Assembly: GCA_001584585.1 (NCBI GenBank)
Contig: LSYV01000020.1
Span: 787,194-851,193 of the forward strand
Direction of reading: 5' to 3'
Source: Gonium pectorale
Lineage: Eukaryota > Chlorophyta > Chlorophyceae > Chlamydomonadales > Volvocaceae
Length of the DNA: 64,000 nucleotides
The notes beneath the pieces are model-generated. The model made no database searches. It was not told where the DNA came from and saw nothing but the letters and a program-made list of their open reading frames with translations. Both the position numbers and the translations under genes were made by a program. Below are positions 47,506 to 59,500 of the stretch, one piece after another (the stretch's first letter is position 1; the number at the start of each line of letters is the position of its first letter).

Positions 47506-50500
47506 ATGGTGCTTGCCCCGTCGCCCGCCGGCGGCAGCGCCCAGCAGGGGTGGTGCGAGCCTCAACACCTGCTGGTCAGCATGTTTGGCTTCTGCCATGC
47601 CCCCGCCAGTCAGCTGCAGTCGCAGAGCGGGGCGGCGGAGTTCTGCGGGCTCTTCGGGCGTTTCGTGCAGGCGTTACAGGTCCGTGCCCATCGGGCTGCG
47701 TTTGCTGCTGCCCCGCTGCATTCGCCCTTCCGAAGAGGCGGTGTTCATTCGCGGGAGACAGCAGCGCGTTATGTGTGTGCCCCCCTGCCGACGTGGAGTA
47801 CGGCAAAACAATGACATGCACTGCTGGGTTACGGACAACATGTGTGCACGTTGCTGGTGGACCGGCAGCATGAGCTTCGCTTTGCTGCCCCTCGCAACTT
47901 ATCACGGTCTATTGCAAGACTGCACTCCGTTCGCAGCCCCTCAAGCTGCCGCGCGCTGCTAAGCGTCCGGTCCGCTCTGGTCACGCCACCGTACGTGCAG
48001 GACCGGGGTGCAGCTACGGCGCTCTGGCCCGCCCTAGCGCTCGCCGACGCCCGCTCCCTGCAGCTGGCGGCAACCGCGCTCACGTCCCGCTCCGGAACCA
48101 TCGTGACATGGTTCCCCGAGTACGGCTGTGCGCTGCTGGCCCTGGGCGCCCCTGGCGGCGCCGGTGCGGAGGCTGACGACGCGCGGCCCCGACCCGACGA
48201 CCTGGCGCTCCATCTTGTCGGCCTGGATGGCTGGAAGTTCTGGCCGCACAGGTAAGGAAGGAGCTGCACTAGATCGCAGTGGACGGTGCGTGGGAAGAGC
48301 TTGTGGGGGCATTGTATTGTGCTCGAGATCGCGGTCTCCCATCTGTGATTGGTGGGGTATGCTAGCGTACGAGCGATGGCGTAGTGGATGCGGGGCCGGG
48401 TGATACGGTGCATGCCACGCACAACCTTGTATCGGCTGTTCAGCAGCCCGGCGGCAAATCCCCATTGGATCCCTCCTGCCCCACGGGGGCCTTTGATGAC
48501 AAGCATCATTCCATGTTTCGCCCCTCACCGCCCCTCCAAATCCATTCTGACTGCAGCGTTGCAGTGCTTGATATTGCATGCCTCAGCCAACCTTTCTTCG
48601 TCCTGCCCGCGCCCTGATCATGCAGCACGCCTAGCGGCGTGCAGCACACCGCCCAGCCTGACAATTCACAAGCGCTGCCCTGCGGCGCGGTCGCATCCTC
48701 TGAGCACGCCGACCTGATCAGCCGCGTCCACACGATCCTGGCCAAGGGCAGCCAGGCGGCCGGCGGAGGTGGCGGCACTCAGCAGGGCGGCCACAAGCAC
48801 TCGCCCGCCTCCGTGCACTCAGTGGTGCTGGCGGCGCTCAGAGGGGCCGACGGCACCGGCAGCGGCCCAGCACAGTCGAGGGGCGGCTTCAGCGACGTTT
48901 GTCACCGGGCTGGCGGCGGCGCCCTCCGCGACACGTGCTGGCCGCTGGTCAAGGCGGTGATGCAGGTGGGCGAGCGGGCAACCAGGGGTTGGGCGAGGGG
49001 CTTTGCGCCAAACCGTAAGTTGAGTTCATGATTGTGTGGGCTGTGGGCTGTGGGATGTTGGACGAGCAGCGCACAGAGGGACCCGTGACTTGTAACTAAT
49101 GTGCATTGAGGCTTCCAACCTGAGCCAAAGCAAGGGTTGTCGAACGAGTTTCTACTTGACGGGATGAGAGAGCGCATGCCGGCGGCATCCAACCTGACCG
49201 TACATGTCATGAGTTCCTTGACGAGCTGTGGAACTGCGCCCGTACTTGCAGACAGTATGCATCCATGCCTGCGATCGACTCGCTACGCCTAACTCGCAAC
49301 GTAGCGTGCGCACGGCGCGGACCGTGGCCCCCCATCAAGCAAGCAACATCATTGTATGACCATTGCCTGGGTCTGTGCTCTGCGTGTTTTGCCGGTGAAG
49401 GCATTTTTTTTGCCACGCACCCGTTGTCCGCCTCAGTTCCTCCTGGAGAGCGCCGGCATTTGCACCGGCGACCAGCAGCCGGACGTCCTCTTCCGCCAGG
49501 CTCTCGCCCACCTCGACCTGTGGCTGCTCCGCCGCCAGCTAGCGCTCCTGCAGCCAGCCACCGCCACCCCCGTCTTCCAGATCGCTGCCACCCAGATGCT
49601 GCAGGCCGCGGCGTACAAGGCGGCGGCGCTCGCAGACGAGGGATACGACATGATCGCCTTCGAGGCCGCGTGCAAGGAGGCCAGGGCCCGCATCGACGCC
49701 TTAGCTGGCGAACGCGCCCTCACGGGGGCCCGCCGGCTGGAGCTGCCGAACCATGGTTCGGCAGCGCTCCTGGGGACGCTGGCCTCGCCGACCGGCGTGC
49801 TGCCGGCGGCCACCAACCCACGTGTCGAGGACGGCAGCCTGGAGGCGGCGCGCGGGCGGGCGGCACGTAACCTTGGGCCCCTGCCGCTGCTGCCCCGCGG
49901 AGCTAGCCTCACGATGATACAGGCGCAGATGTCCCGACCCGAGTGGGCCCAGCAGCCGGGCAGCAACGACGTAGCAGCTCAGCTGGCTATCCGCAGCTTT
50001 GAACGGGAGCTCTTCTGGCGCGCCGCCGAGGGCTTTGACGCGAAAGTGAACCGCCTGGGCAGCGAGGAGGTGGCGTCGCTGGAGGCGGCGGTGGACGCCT
50101 ACCGCTCTGCGCTGCAGCGATACCTGCAGACGACGGCAGCCGCCGCGGCGATGCGGGTTGAGCTCCGCAGCCGGGAGCTGCTGGCGGTGTGGGTGGCCTA
50201 CTGCCTGACGCACGCAGCCGCCGGCCGGGAGCACCCCATGGTGCTGCGTTACAGCTGCCTGGCCAACTATGCGGACCTGCGGCACCTGGTCCTGTCAGAC
50301 GCCGCCGCAGTCAACGCCGCCCTCAGCGTCGCCGCGTACCTGCAGCAGCACAGCAAGGCGGGTTTGGAGGTGTTCGCTCTCCGCGACGGCGGCGCCGCCA
50401 CGCAGGCCCTGGCGCTTGAGTTCGCACGGGGCTGCCCGCGGCTGGGCGCTGTACTGGCCGCGGAGCAGGCGGACGCTGAGGCCCGGATTCAGGGCCACTG

Positions 50501-53500
50501 GAGAGAGGTGCAGCGGAAGCAGGTGCTGGCAGCGGAGCTGCGAGCGAAGCTGCGGAAGCTTCAGGCGGAGGGCGAGCGGCTAGCGGCTGAGCTTCGGCAG
50601 CGGGAGCAGGAGCTCGAGGACGCACGCAGCGAGTACCGTATCTGGGGGTACGATGCATCGTACAAAGGTGCGGTGAGCGTGGCTCAGTCGAAGCGCGATA
50701 GCGCAAAACGGCTCGTCGACGCAAAGAGACAGGAGCAAAGCTCGACCAAGACACAGCTGGCCGAAGCGGAGAAGGCGCCGCCCCCCGTCATCCAGCCGCT
50801 GCCCCACAACGCCGACCTGGCCCGGCAGTGGCTATTCTTCATGCACATGCCGCCCGCCTTCCGGCGCCTCTCGCGCGCCAGCTTCCTCGCACAGCAAATG
50901 CTCCTCCCGCAGCCAATCAGCCAGGATGTGTTTCAAGCCGTCAGCACCTCCTTCAAGACCAGCCTCGTCCAGCACTACAACAGCTACCGCAAGGACACCA
51001 CCAACCGCAGCTACCACAACGCTCTCCGGCAGCATAACGACGGTGCTGACGGCGCGGTGATGCTGAAATCACTCTACGCTGCCCCGCAAGCCAGGGACGT
51101 CGGCCCCAAGTCGGTGGATGACTGCACCTCACCGCAAGATGGCATCTGGCACCCGGACAGCTTGGTCGCGTGCATGGCCTGGGGCGGCAGCGGCGTGGCG
51201 GCGGACTCGGGCCAGGGCTTCCCGCCCTCCTTCAACCCCTTCGCCGCCGTGGCGGATGCGGCGGTGGAGGACTACTTCACGGAGCGGCTGCCCGGCGAGG
51301 CCTCATCGCTGCAGTGGGCCATGCAGCAGAGCCGCACCGCAGCGGCCACTCCGGCAGAGAGGGGCAACTTGCCTATCGCGCGGCAAGGTGAGCTGGGGCG
51401 GGTGGCAGATTGGCTGAAGTGACTACATATCAACAGCGACTGTTGCCTCCGCTATCCTATCGCATTCGGATGGTTGTACCGGCGTTAGGCGCAGCTTGGA
51501 TGGTTATGCCAGGGCCCCTCTTCGGGTCGATCGGGACAGCAAAAGCTCACGTCTACGTGTGGTGAGGGAGGGCACATACACAGCATCTGGTTTGTCCCTT
51601 CCCTTCCCCTCCGCGCGCCATATCTAACGGCCCGGCGGCCCTCGACCTCCTGCTGCAGACTCGCGGCCCAGCTGGCTCACCAAGCCCGCCTTTCTGGAGT
51701 TCGGCACCCTCCGCGCTTACCCGCTCCGCCAGCTGCGCCGCCTCTGCGCCGCCCTCCACGACCGCAGCCTGCCGCTGGCCCGCATCGCCGTCCACACCCT
51801 GATCCGCCAGACGCTCTTCCAGCTAGGGCCGCTCACGGACGCCCGCCAACCCGGCCTGCTGCACCGAGCGGGCTGGGACGGCGAGGGGGACGTGCTGCCC
51901 ACCCTGGCCGCTGAGCTGGCGGAGCTGGCAGAGGAGCTCGACCAGACGCCCCGGGAACACGATGCGGTGCTGCTGCTGGGCGAGGTGGCGGCCTACCTTG
52001 CCGACTGGCACAAGCCATGCGTCAAGACGGCGCGGCGCTTCGCAGCGATGACTGCTCGGGCGGCGGACGAGCTGGAGCCTCAGCTGGTGGCGCAGTCGGA
52101 CAGGAGCGAGGTGGTTTCGGAGATCCTGGCCCGGCAGTGCCGTGCCCGCTGCATGGCGTTGCTCTGCTACGGCGCCGGGCCGCTGGACGCCGGCGGCGAG
52201 GACGTCGGCGCGATGCTACAACTGCTGGTCCTGATCAACCAGGGCTGCGTGTTCCAGGCTGACCCGGCCAAGCGGTCTCAGCTCCAAGCGCTGGTGGTGC
52301 GGGTTCACAACGTGATGGCGTCCCGGGTGACCGAGGTAATGGAGGCGGCAGAGCGCTCACCCGCGCTGCTGACCGCCGTGGTGGGCCGAATCCTGACGGA
52401 CCGAGCCCCGCCCGCCCTGGCCTGGCGACTCACCGCACCGGCCGCCAGCGCCTTCGAGGCCGTGGGGCCCGACGGCCGGCTCTACTCGGTCAACGTACTG
52501 GACGGCACTGTTCTGTTCGACGGCTGGCCTCCGGGCCGCCTGCCGCGCGAGGTCACGGGGCACCCGCTGTATGTGCGGACCTTCGGCGGCGGCTGGAACT
52601 TCGAAGTGGCGCTCGGAGCGGACGGCGTCATGCGCGCCCTGCGGCCCGTGCGCGGGCGGTACTATGACTTCCGAATCAGCGACGGCGGCGGCAGCGGCGG
52701 TGGCGGTGGGGAGCTGACGATAACGGAGGAGGAGCGCAAAGGCGACCGGCTGTTGAGGCTGGAGCTGCTGGACGTGGGGGAGGACGGCAGCTGCGGCGGC
52801 TGGGGCGCACAGCTGCCGGAGCGGTTGCGGCGGCTGCATAGCCACTGGCTCTGCAGGTGCGGTGATTGAAAAGCGCTCTTGAAAGTTTGCAACGGGGGAA
52901 TAGTTGCGGTGGGAGGCGCGAGGACTGTTGACCGACTGGGGGGTTCGTGTGCTGGAAGGACGCGTCAGCGCACTTGCTAACCAGTTGCCGTCTGGTGGGC
53001 GCCACACCTAGCCCCTTCAGATGGGGCACGCAGGTCGCGGTCGCTAGTCACGCCCTAACGGGCCCGTGACCTAGCACTACCTTACACTACCCAATACTAC
53101 CTAACACTACCGGCGATTCACTGGGCCCTGTTAACCCCGCAGGGAACTGCAAGCCATCGTCTTGCGCCCGCCAAACTTCCAGCAGCACGCATCGGACTAC
53201 GTCGTACGCTGTGCATCAGCTGCCGGCACCGTACAGTACGACTGCCGGCGCGTGCCGCCTCACCTGCGGGAGCGAGTGCACTGGACGGATCTGCTCTTCC
53301 CCGCCCTCTTCGCCGAGCTGCCGTACCACCTGGTGCTACAACGCGGATCTGCCGTACAAGACACTGTGCTGGCCAAACTCGAAGACCCGCGCTTCATCCA
53401 CACGTACAGCGACGACAGCGGCCAGTGCGTTGTGCTGTACGAGCTGCCGCGGTACGGCCTGGAGTTTGCCCTCCAATCGGACGGTCAGTTAACATCACGC

Positions 53501-56500
53501 AACTTCAACGGCTATCGCCTTCGCAAGAGGCAGCAGCTGGTGTCAGAGGCAGCAGCCGGCGGCGGCGTGCAGTACACTCTTCGGGAGTTCGAGCGCTACC
53601 TGGTTCTGGAGCGGTCTCCGGGCGGCAGCACGGTCGTGCTTGGGGCCCGCCGGGCTGACGAGCTGGTCCTCGTGCCCGCGGGAGAGGTGATGAGCAGTGT
53701 ATACGACACTGCGACGGCCACGGCAGGTTCGCCTCGGCGGCAGGCAGGCGGCGGCTTGGTGGATGTGGCCGTACCCGACAGCTGCAGCGCCCAGCTCAAG
53801 GCAAGTGCCGCAGCGAATGACGGGGGGCAGCCTCGGGCGACCAGCTGTGCCGCATGTGTACGGTAATGTGAAGGTTGTGACGGATGTCCTGTTGGGCCCA
53901 TTACTGCAAGTGACTGAGGCAAGCAACACAAGCCTCCTCACCTGAGCCACTGCCGTTCATGCCGCTTACCCATGGCCATTTGCTACTCCTCTATGTACTG
54001 AAGCCCGTGATCCTCCTACGTTGAATTCCACTCCCAGGTGCACTGTTATGAGATGCACGGCCGCTTCGGCCACCTGACAGCCGCCTCCGACGAGGCCCGC
54101 CCGCAGCTCGCCGCTCTGTACGCCGCCACGAGCAGCCTGCTGCCAGAGCCCGCCAGCCGGGAGACGGGCGTGCAGACGGCGCTGCGGCTCATGCGCGGCT
54201 GCTGGCGCAACCGGCCCTTCTCGGCCTCCGAGCTGGCTCAGCTGCGCAGCGCCGCCAGCCTGGGCGGCCACCTGGCTCCCGCGCTGCGGCTGCTGGCGCA
54301 CGAGCTGGAGGCCAGCGCATGTGCGCTCAGCCACCTGCACGAGGCCTCGACCCGCCAGCAGTCCGGCACTGGGCCGGCGCTGGATGCCGACGCCGGCGCT
54401 TGCTACGTGCAGGAGGCTCGCCGCGTGCTCGCGCCCGGCGGCTGGGGGCCCAACCCGCGGCAGCTGCTGACAGCCGGCGAGCTAAGCCGGGCAGTGGGGG
54501 CCCTTCCCAGCGCGCACTCTGCGCCCGCCTGGAAGCGTCTGGGACAGTACGGCGCCGTGCCAGTGACGGAGCCGTTCCCCGTGCCCGACACGTTTGTTGC
54601 CGAGACGGAGGACGCGCTGTGCCGGCTGGTGGTTGCCCCTCCGGCAGCAAGACGGGACGGGCGCACCCCGCCGTACCCGCTTGAGGAAGAGCCTGCTGCG
54701 CCGCCGGGTGCTGCGGTGGGCGGCTGGTTTGCCCGCGGGAAAGCCGCGGCGCGTGGCGCCGGCGGGGCCACAGCGGCGGCGGCGGCGGTTCCTGTGCTGC
54801 GGCCGCCACTGGAGGAGGCTATGCACTCCGAGCTCCGTGACAGCTGGGAGGCCCACCACGGGCTGCCGTCGCTGGAGCAGCTCAGGGTGGCGTCGCTACC
54901 CCGCGAGCGGCTGCGTGAGCTGCAGGTTTGCCGTGTGTGGTGCTGCGTTGAAGAGCAGTAGCCAATGATGCAGTGGTTGCGTCTATTCGTAGCTTACATG
55001 GGAGAGTAATGTGGGGGTTCTGTGCAGTACATCTGGTCGAAGAGGATTGGCGCTGAGACCCGCGAAACGCCTCTCCACCACTTCGTCCATATGTGTCCCC
55101 TCTCGCCCGGTCCCCATCCGTCGCAGGCGACTGTCCAGTCCTACCGCGGCGACGCCGAGGCATACCTGCTGCGACATCTGGGCACTGTGCCGCAGAGCGT
55201 GGGGCCCCACGGCGCCGCTTTCCGACTGCTCCGCCTGGCCGGGACGCAGCCTGCTGCGGGCCTGCTCGACCTGATGCGGGCGGCGTGGCTGCCCAACGAG
55301 CTGACGCAGTTCAACCCCTTCCTGGCCCCAGAGGCCGCGGCCTCGCTGCGTCAGGGCGTGCTGGTGTGGCTGCAGCTGTGCGTACTGGAGGACCGGATGG
55401 CGCGGCTGGTGGCGCTGGAGGCGGCGGGCGACGAGTACAAGATTGCCCTCATTCAGGTGAGTGCACCACGATATGCGGACTGGCACAGGGTGAAAGGATG
55501 GCGAGGTACGGGGCAGAGGAAGTTGGTGAGGTGCATGTCGACCAGGCTGGCTATCTTGAAGCTTTTCTTGAACAACACCCCCTTTGTTGTGGGGTGGGCC
55601 CACACGCCCCGGGCGAAACTCATTGTCGTGATTTGTCGTCTCGCCGTGCTCATATACACACACACTTTGTACGAACAAGGCGTCTGGTCTCCCGGCTGTC
55701 GGTTTACGGCTTTTCGCCGGCGTCCCGATTGACCGCTCTCCCCCCCTTACCCCTTACCATACGCACCGGCCGCAGGAGCTGCAGGTGCGGCGCACGTGGG
55801 ACCCGCTGCGCCACCCGCAGTGGCTGGTGTTCGAGGCGGAGGGCGGGCTGCAGATCCGGCCGCAGCAGCACGCCGTGGCGGCGCACCTGCTGGCCCACCC
55901 GGGCGCCATCGCGCAGCTCAACATGGGGGAGGGCAAGACGCGCGTCATCCTGCCCATGCTGCTGCTGGAGCTGGCGGACGGGACGCGAGTGGTGAGGCAC
56001 ACACGGATGGGGGGCCTTCACGGCCGAAGAACGGGAACTTGCTCCCTGGCTGCCTGGCGGATGTTTACAGCCATTCCATTACCTTCTCTACCAACCTGTC
56101 GTATGCCATTACCCGTTTCCCATGAGGGTACTCGACTCCCGAAGTTGCACCCCTTACCGGTGCCGCAACTACAGGTCCGGCTCAACCTGCTGTCGACTCT
56201 GCTGGACGAGGCCCACGCCCACTTCCAGGCCCACCTGGCCGCCAGCGTGCTGCGCCGCAAGGTCTTCACGATGCCCTTCCACCGGGACGTCAAGATAACG
56301 GCGGCCGCCGCCCGGGCCATGCGCGCCAGCCTCCAGCACTGCAAGCAGGTGTGGGTGCATGGACCGGCTCCTACCGGACGGCTCCTTCCTATGCCAGATT
56401 TCTGCGTGTTGGAAAGCCAGCGCCAGCTCCCTGTCTGGAAGCGGATGTTTTAGGAAAGCCGCTCCATAGTATTTATGCCCTTTCACATACACTTACAGCG

Positions 56501-59500
56501 TAGGTTTGGATCCCCCTCACCCATCCAGCGGGCCCTAATTCACTTACCTCACATCCCCTTCCCGCAGGAGGGCGGCATGCTGCTTGTGGCTCCGGAGCAT
56601 CGACTGTCGCTGCAGCTTAAGTGCCACGAGCTGCGGGCCGCAGGGGAGGAGCGTGCCGCCGACTTCCGTGCGCTGGAAGAACTGGCGGCGCTGCCGTACC
56701 TGGATCTGTTGGACGAGAGTGACGAGCTGCTGCACCACCGGTGCGCGTGCCCGTGCTAGCGCCGCACCCGTGCCGTGCCGTACCGTACCGTGCATGACAA
56801 CGCCTTGAAAGAGGGAGCCCATGCGAACCGCCGTACCGTGCCGTACTGTGCACGCATGCAGTGCACTGCAGGAAGGATATGACCAACCACCAACCTAGCA
56901 CATATCGTACCTGCCCGAAGAGTGGCACGCGCCCCTTAACTCAAGCTCCCAACTGCCCCCTCCGCTCCGCGCCTTCACACCCCCCCCCCCACACACACAC
57001 CCAGGCACCAGCTCATCTACGGGTGCGGTACCTTCGTGGCGCTGCAGGCCGTCCACGAGCGCAGCGGGGCGGTCCAGGCGCTGCTACGGGTCGCCTCGCG
57101 CCTCGCGGTGCCGCCGCCGGCAGCCGGAGCGGGACCAGCACCGGCGCCGCTGCTGCCGCCCGCTGCAGTGGCATTGGAGCCCCCCGAGGGGCGGTCTCCC
57201 GGCGCGTACTGCGGGCTGCGGCTGCTGCCGGGGGAGGCGCTGGCGGCCGCTGCGCCGGGCTTGACCCTGCGGCTGGCCAGGGCGCTGCTCCGGGACCCAC
57301 CGTACGAGCTGCGGTGGCTCACGAACCACCCGCTGAGGGTATGCGGGGGGGAGGGCGCACTTGGGGCGACACAAGCTGGATGACCGCGGGGAATGGGTCA
57401 CAAGGTACAAGGCACTAGCGAACGTTTCCTGCGCCCCTGAATACTCCTTATATATGTGTATGTCGTGCGGCCTCCCCTGCTCGCCCCGCCCCGCAGGACT
57501 CCATCCTGCGCTGCATCACCGACGCCAGCGAGGAGGCGGCCGACATACTGGGCCCCGCAGCCCGCGGCGGCTCGGCCGCGCGGCGACCCGCCGCTGCACA
57601 GCTGAGCGACGACCAGGCGGCGTCGGTGCTGGCGCTGCGGGGCCTGCTGGCGTACGGCATGCTGCAGCACTGCCTGCAGAAGCGGCACAAGGTCGAGTAC
57701 GGTGTCGACAGGTACGGCAAGGGTGCCGCGTGTAGGGAGTTGGTCGGTGGTGGGGCGCCGTGCAACAAGTGGCTACGCTCTTTGGGCTTTGACGGTGTGG
57801 ATAGGTCGGTAGGTTAGGGGGATTGGTCGCTGAGCCGACTTGTCCGACTTGCCGGTTAAACAGCAGGGGTAGGTTACCCTTTGACGGGAATGCCACGAAG
57901 GTTGTATAACCGCGTTTTCTAGTTACCCTCTTGGGCGGTGTGGACAGGTTAGAGTTGGCTGCTTGGTCGTTATGGCTTGGCTGCCGGGTCGCTCCGGCAT
58001 AGTAAATCACTCTGTCGCCTAGAGGCGGAAGCACGCCTGTGACGCGAATGAGGTGCGCAAGAGGTCTTAGCGGCGCCACATGCTCTCCAACCGCTCAGTG
58101 ACCGCCCCTTCCGTGCTGTTGCGCCCTCGCCCCTACCCCCCTGCAGGCGCGGAGGCGCCCGCAAGCGCCTGGCGGTGCCCTTCCGCGCCGCCCACACGCC
58201 CTCGGAGCGCAGCGAGTTCGCGCAGCCCGACGTGGCGATGGCCCTGACCACCCTGTCGTACTACCACGACGGCCTCTCGCGGGACGAGTTCCTGGCGGCG
58301 CTGGAGGTGCTGCTGCGCATGGGGCTCAACGCGCAGCGGGACTTCTACAACGAGTGGCTGCGGCTGTCGCTGGCCGGCATACCGGCGGGTGTGTGCGGGC
58401 GGGGCGGAGTCAGGAAAGTACGGGGAGGGAGGGCAGCTGGCAGGGTTCTCCACGGCGTCTCAAAACAGTCATTGGCTGCAAGGAGTATCCCCTTTCCCGG
58501 CCCCTTGGCCTGCACAGACTTTTCACTGCGCCCTCCCTCCTTGCTGCAAGGAAGCCGCCGGCTGTTGATGAGGTACCCGTCAACTCAGATTACCTACGGT
58601 TACAGGTTACAGGTTACGCGTCCGTCAAAGCCGGGAGGCCATGGACGAATTGCGAATATTGGGGTGGGGGAGCGGGTTATGGTCCTCATCTCTACCCGCT
58701 TCAGCGCCTGACGCCGAAGAATAGCGTGCCTGGTATCCGAGACAGCCTGTAGGTAGGCTCCCACCGCAGCTGGCGGGGCCTCCTTCATAATAGTAATCAT
58801 GTTACGATGCCTAAAGCCCAAAGCAGTCTCGAATTGGTCGCGGAGCTGCTCATAGCATGGGCATTCGCAGAACACATGTAGTTCATCCTCTACGGCCGCG
58901 GCGTCACCACAGGCCTTGCACGTTCGCTCAGCCCGGGCTCGCCCATTGGGTCGGTTCACCTCCGTCTCCCAACATCCTAGCCTGAACCGCATCAACGCTT
59001 GGTGCAAGCTAGGTGCCATCACAGTCGCCGTGTGCAAAGGGTGCCCCATCCAGCTGGCATACCGGCACATCTTAACTCCCGTCTCGCCGCTAGGGAAGTC
59101 GCGGGGTGCTCCAGTCACATGGGGCAGCCGCCACCGAGCATCAAGCCTGTCGGCAAAGCTATCCAATACTTTGCCAATGGGTATGAGCACCGACGCGAAG
59201 TGTGTTATCCGCGCGCTACCCGTCAGTCCCTCGGGGGCACGGATACCCGCGTCAGCAAGGAAGCGCAGTGCCCCTGCTGCCCAGCAATCAGTCACCCCAT
59301 CGACAAGCGCTAGCCTCAGGTCTGCCACGAAGGCCCGGTGGCACAGCGTATCGGGGCGCTCTACCATTCCGTTCCAGAACCGTAAGACGATCTTGGCCCA
59401 GTGGTACTGGAGCGGCCTCTGCGCCAACTCACGGTAGAGCAGTGCTTGGGTAGGGGCGCGTGCTCCCACCACCGTTCGCATATAGGCCCTCTGCTCCTCA

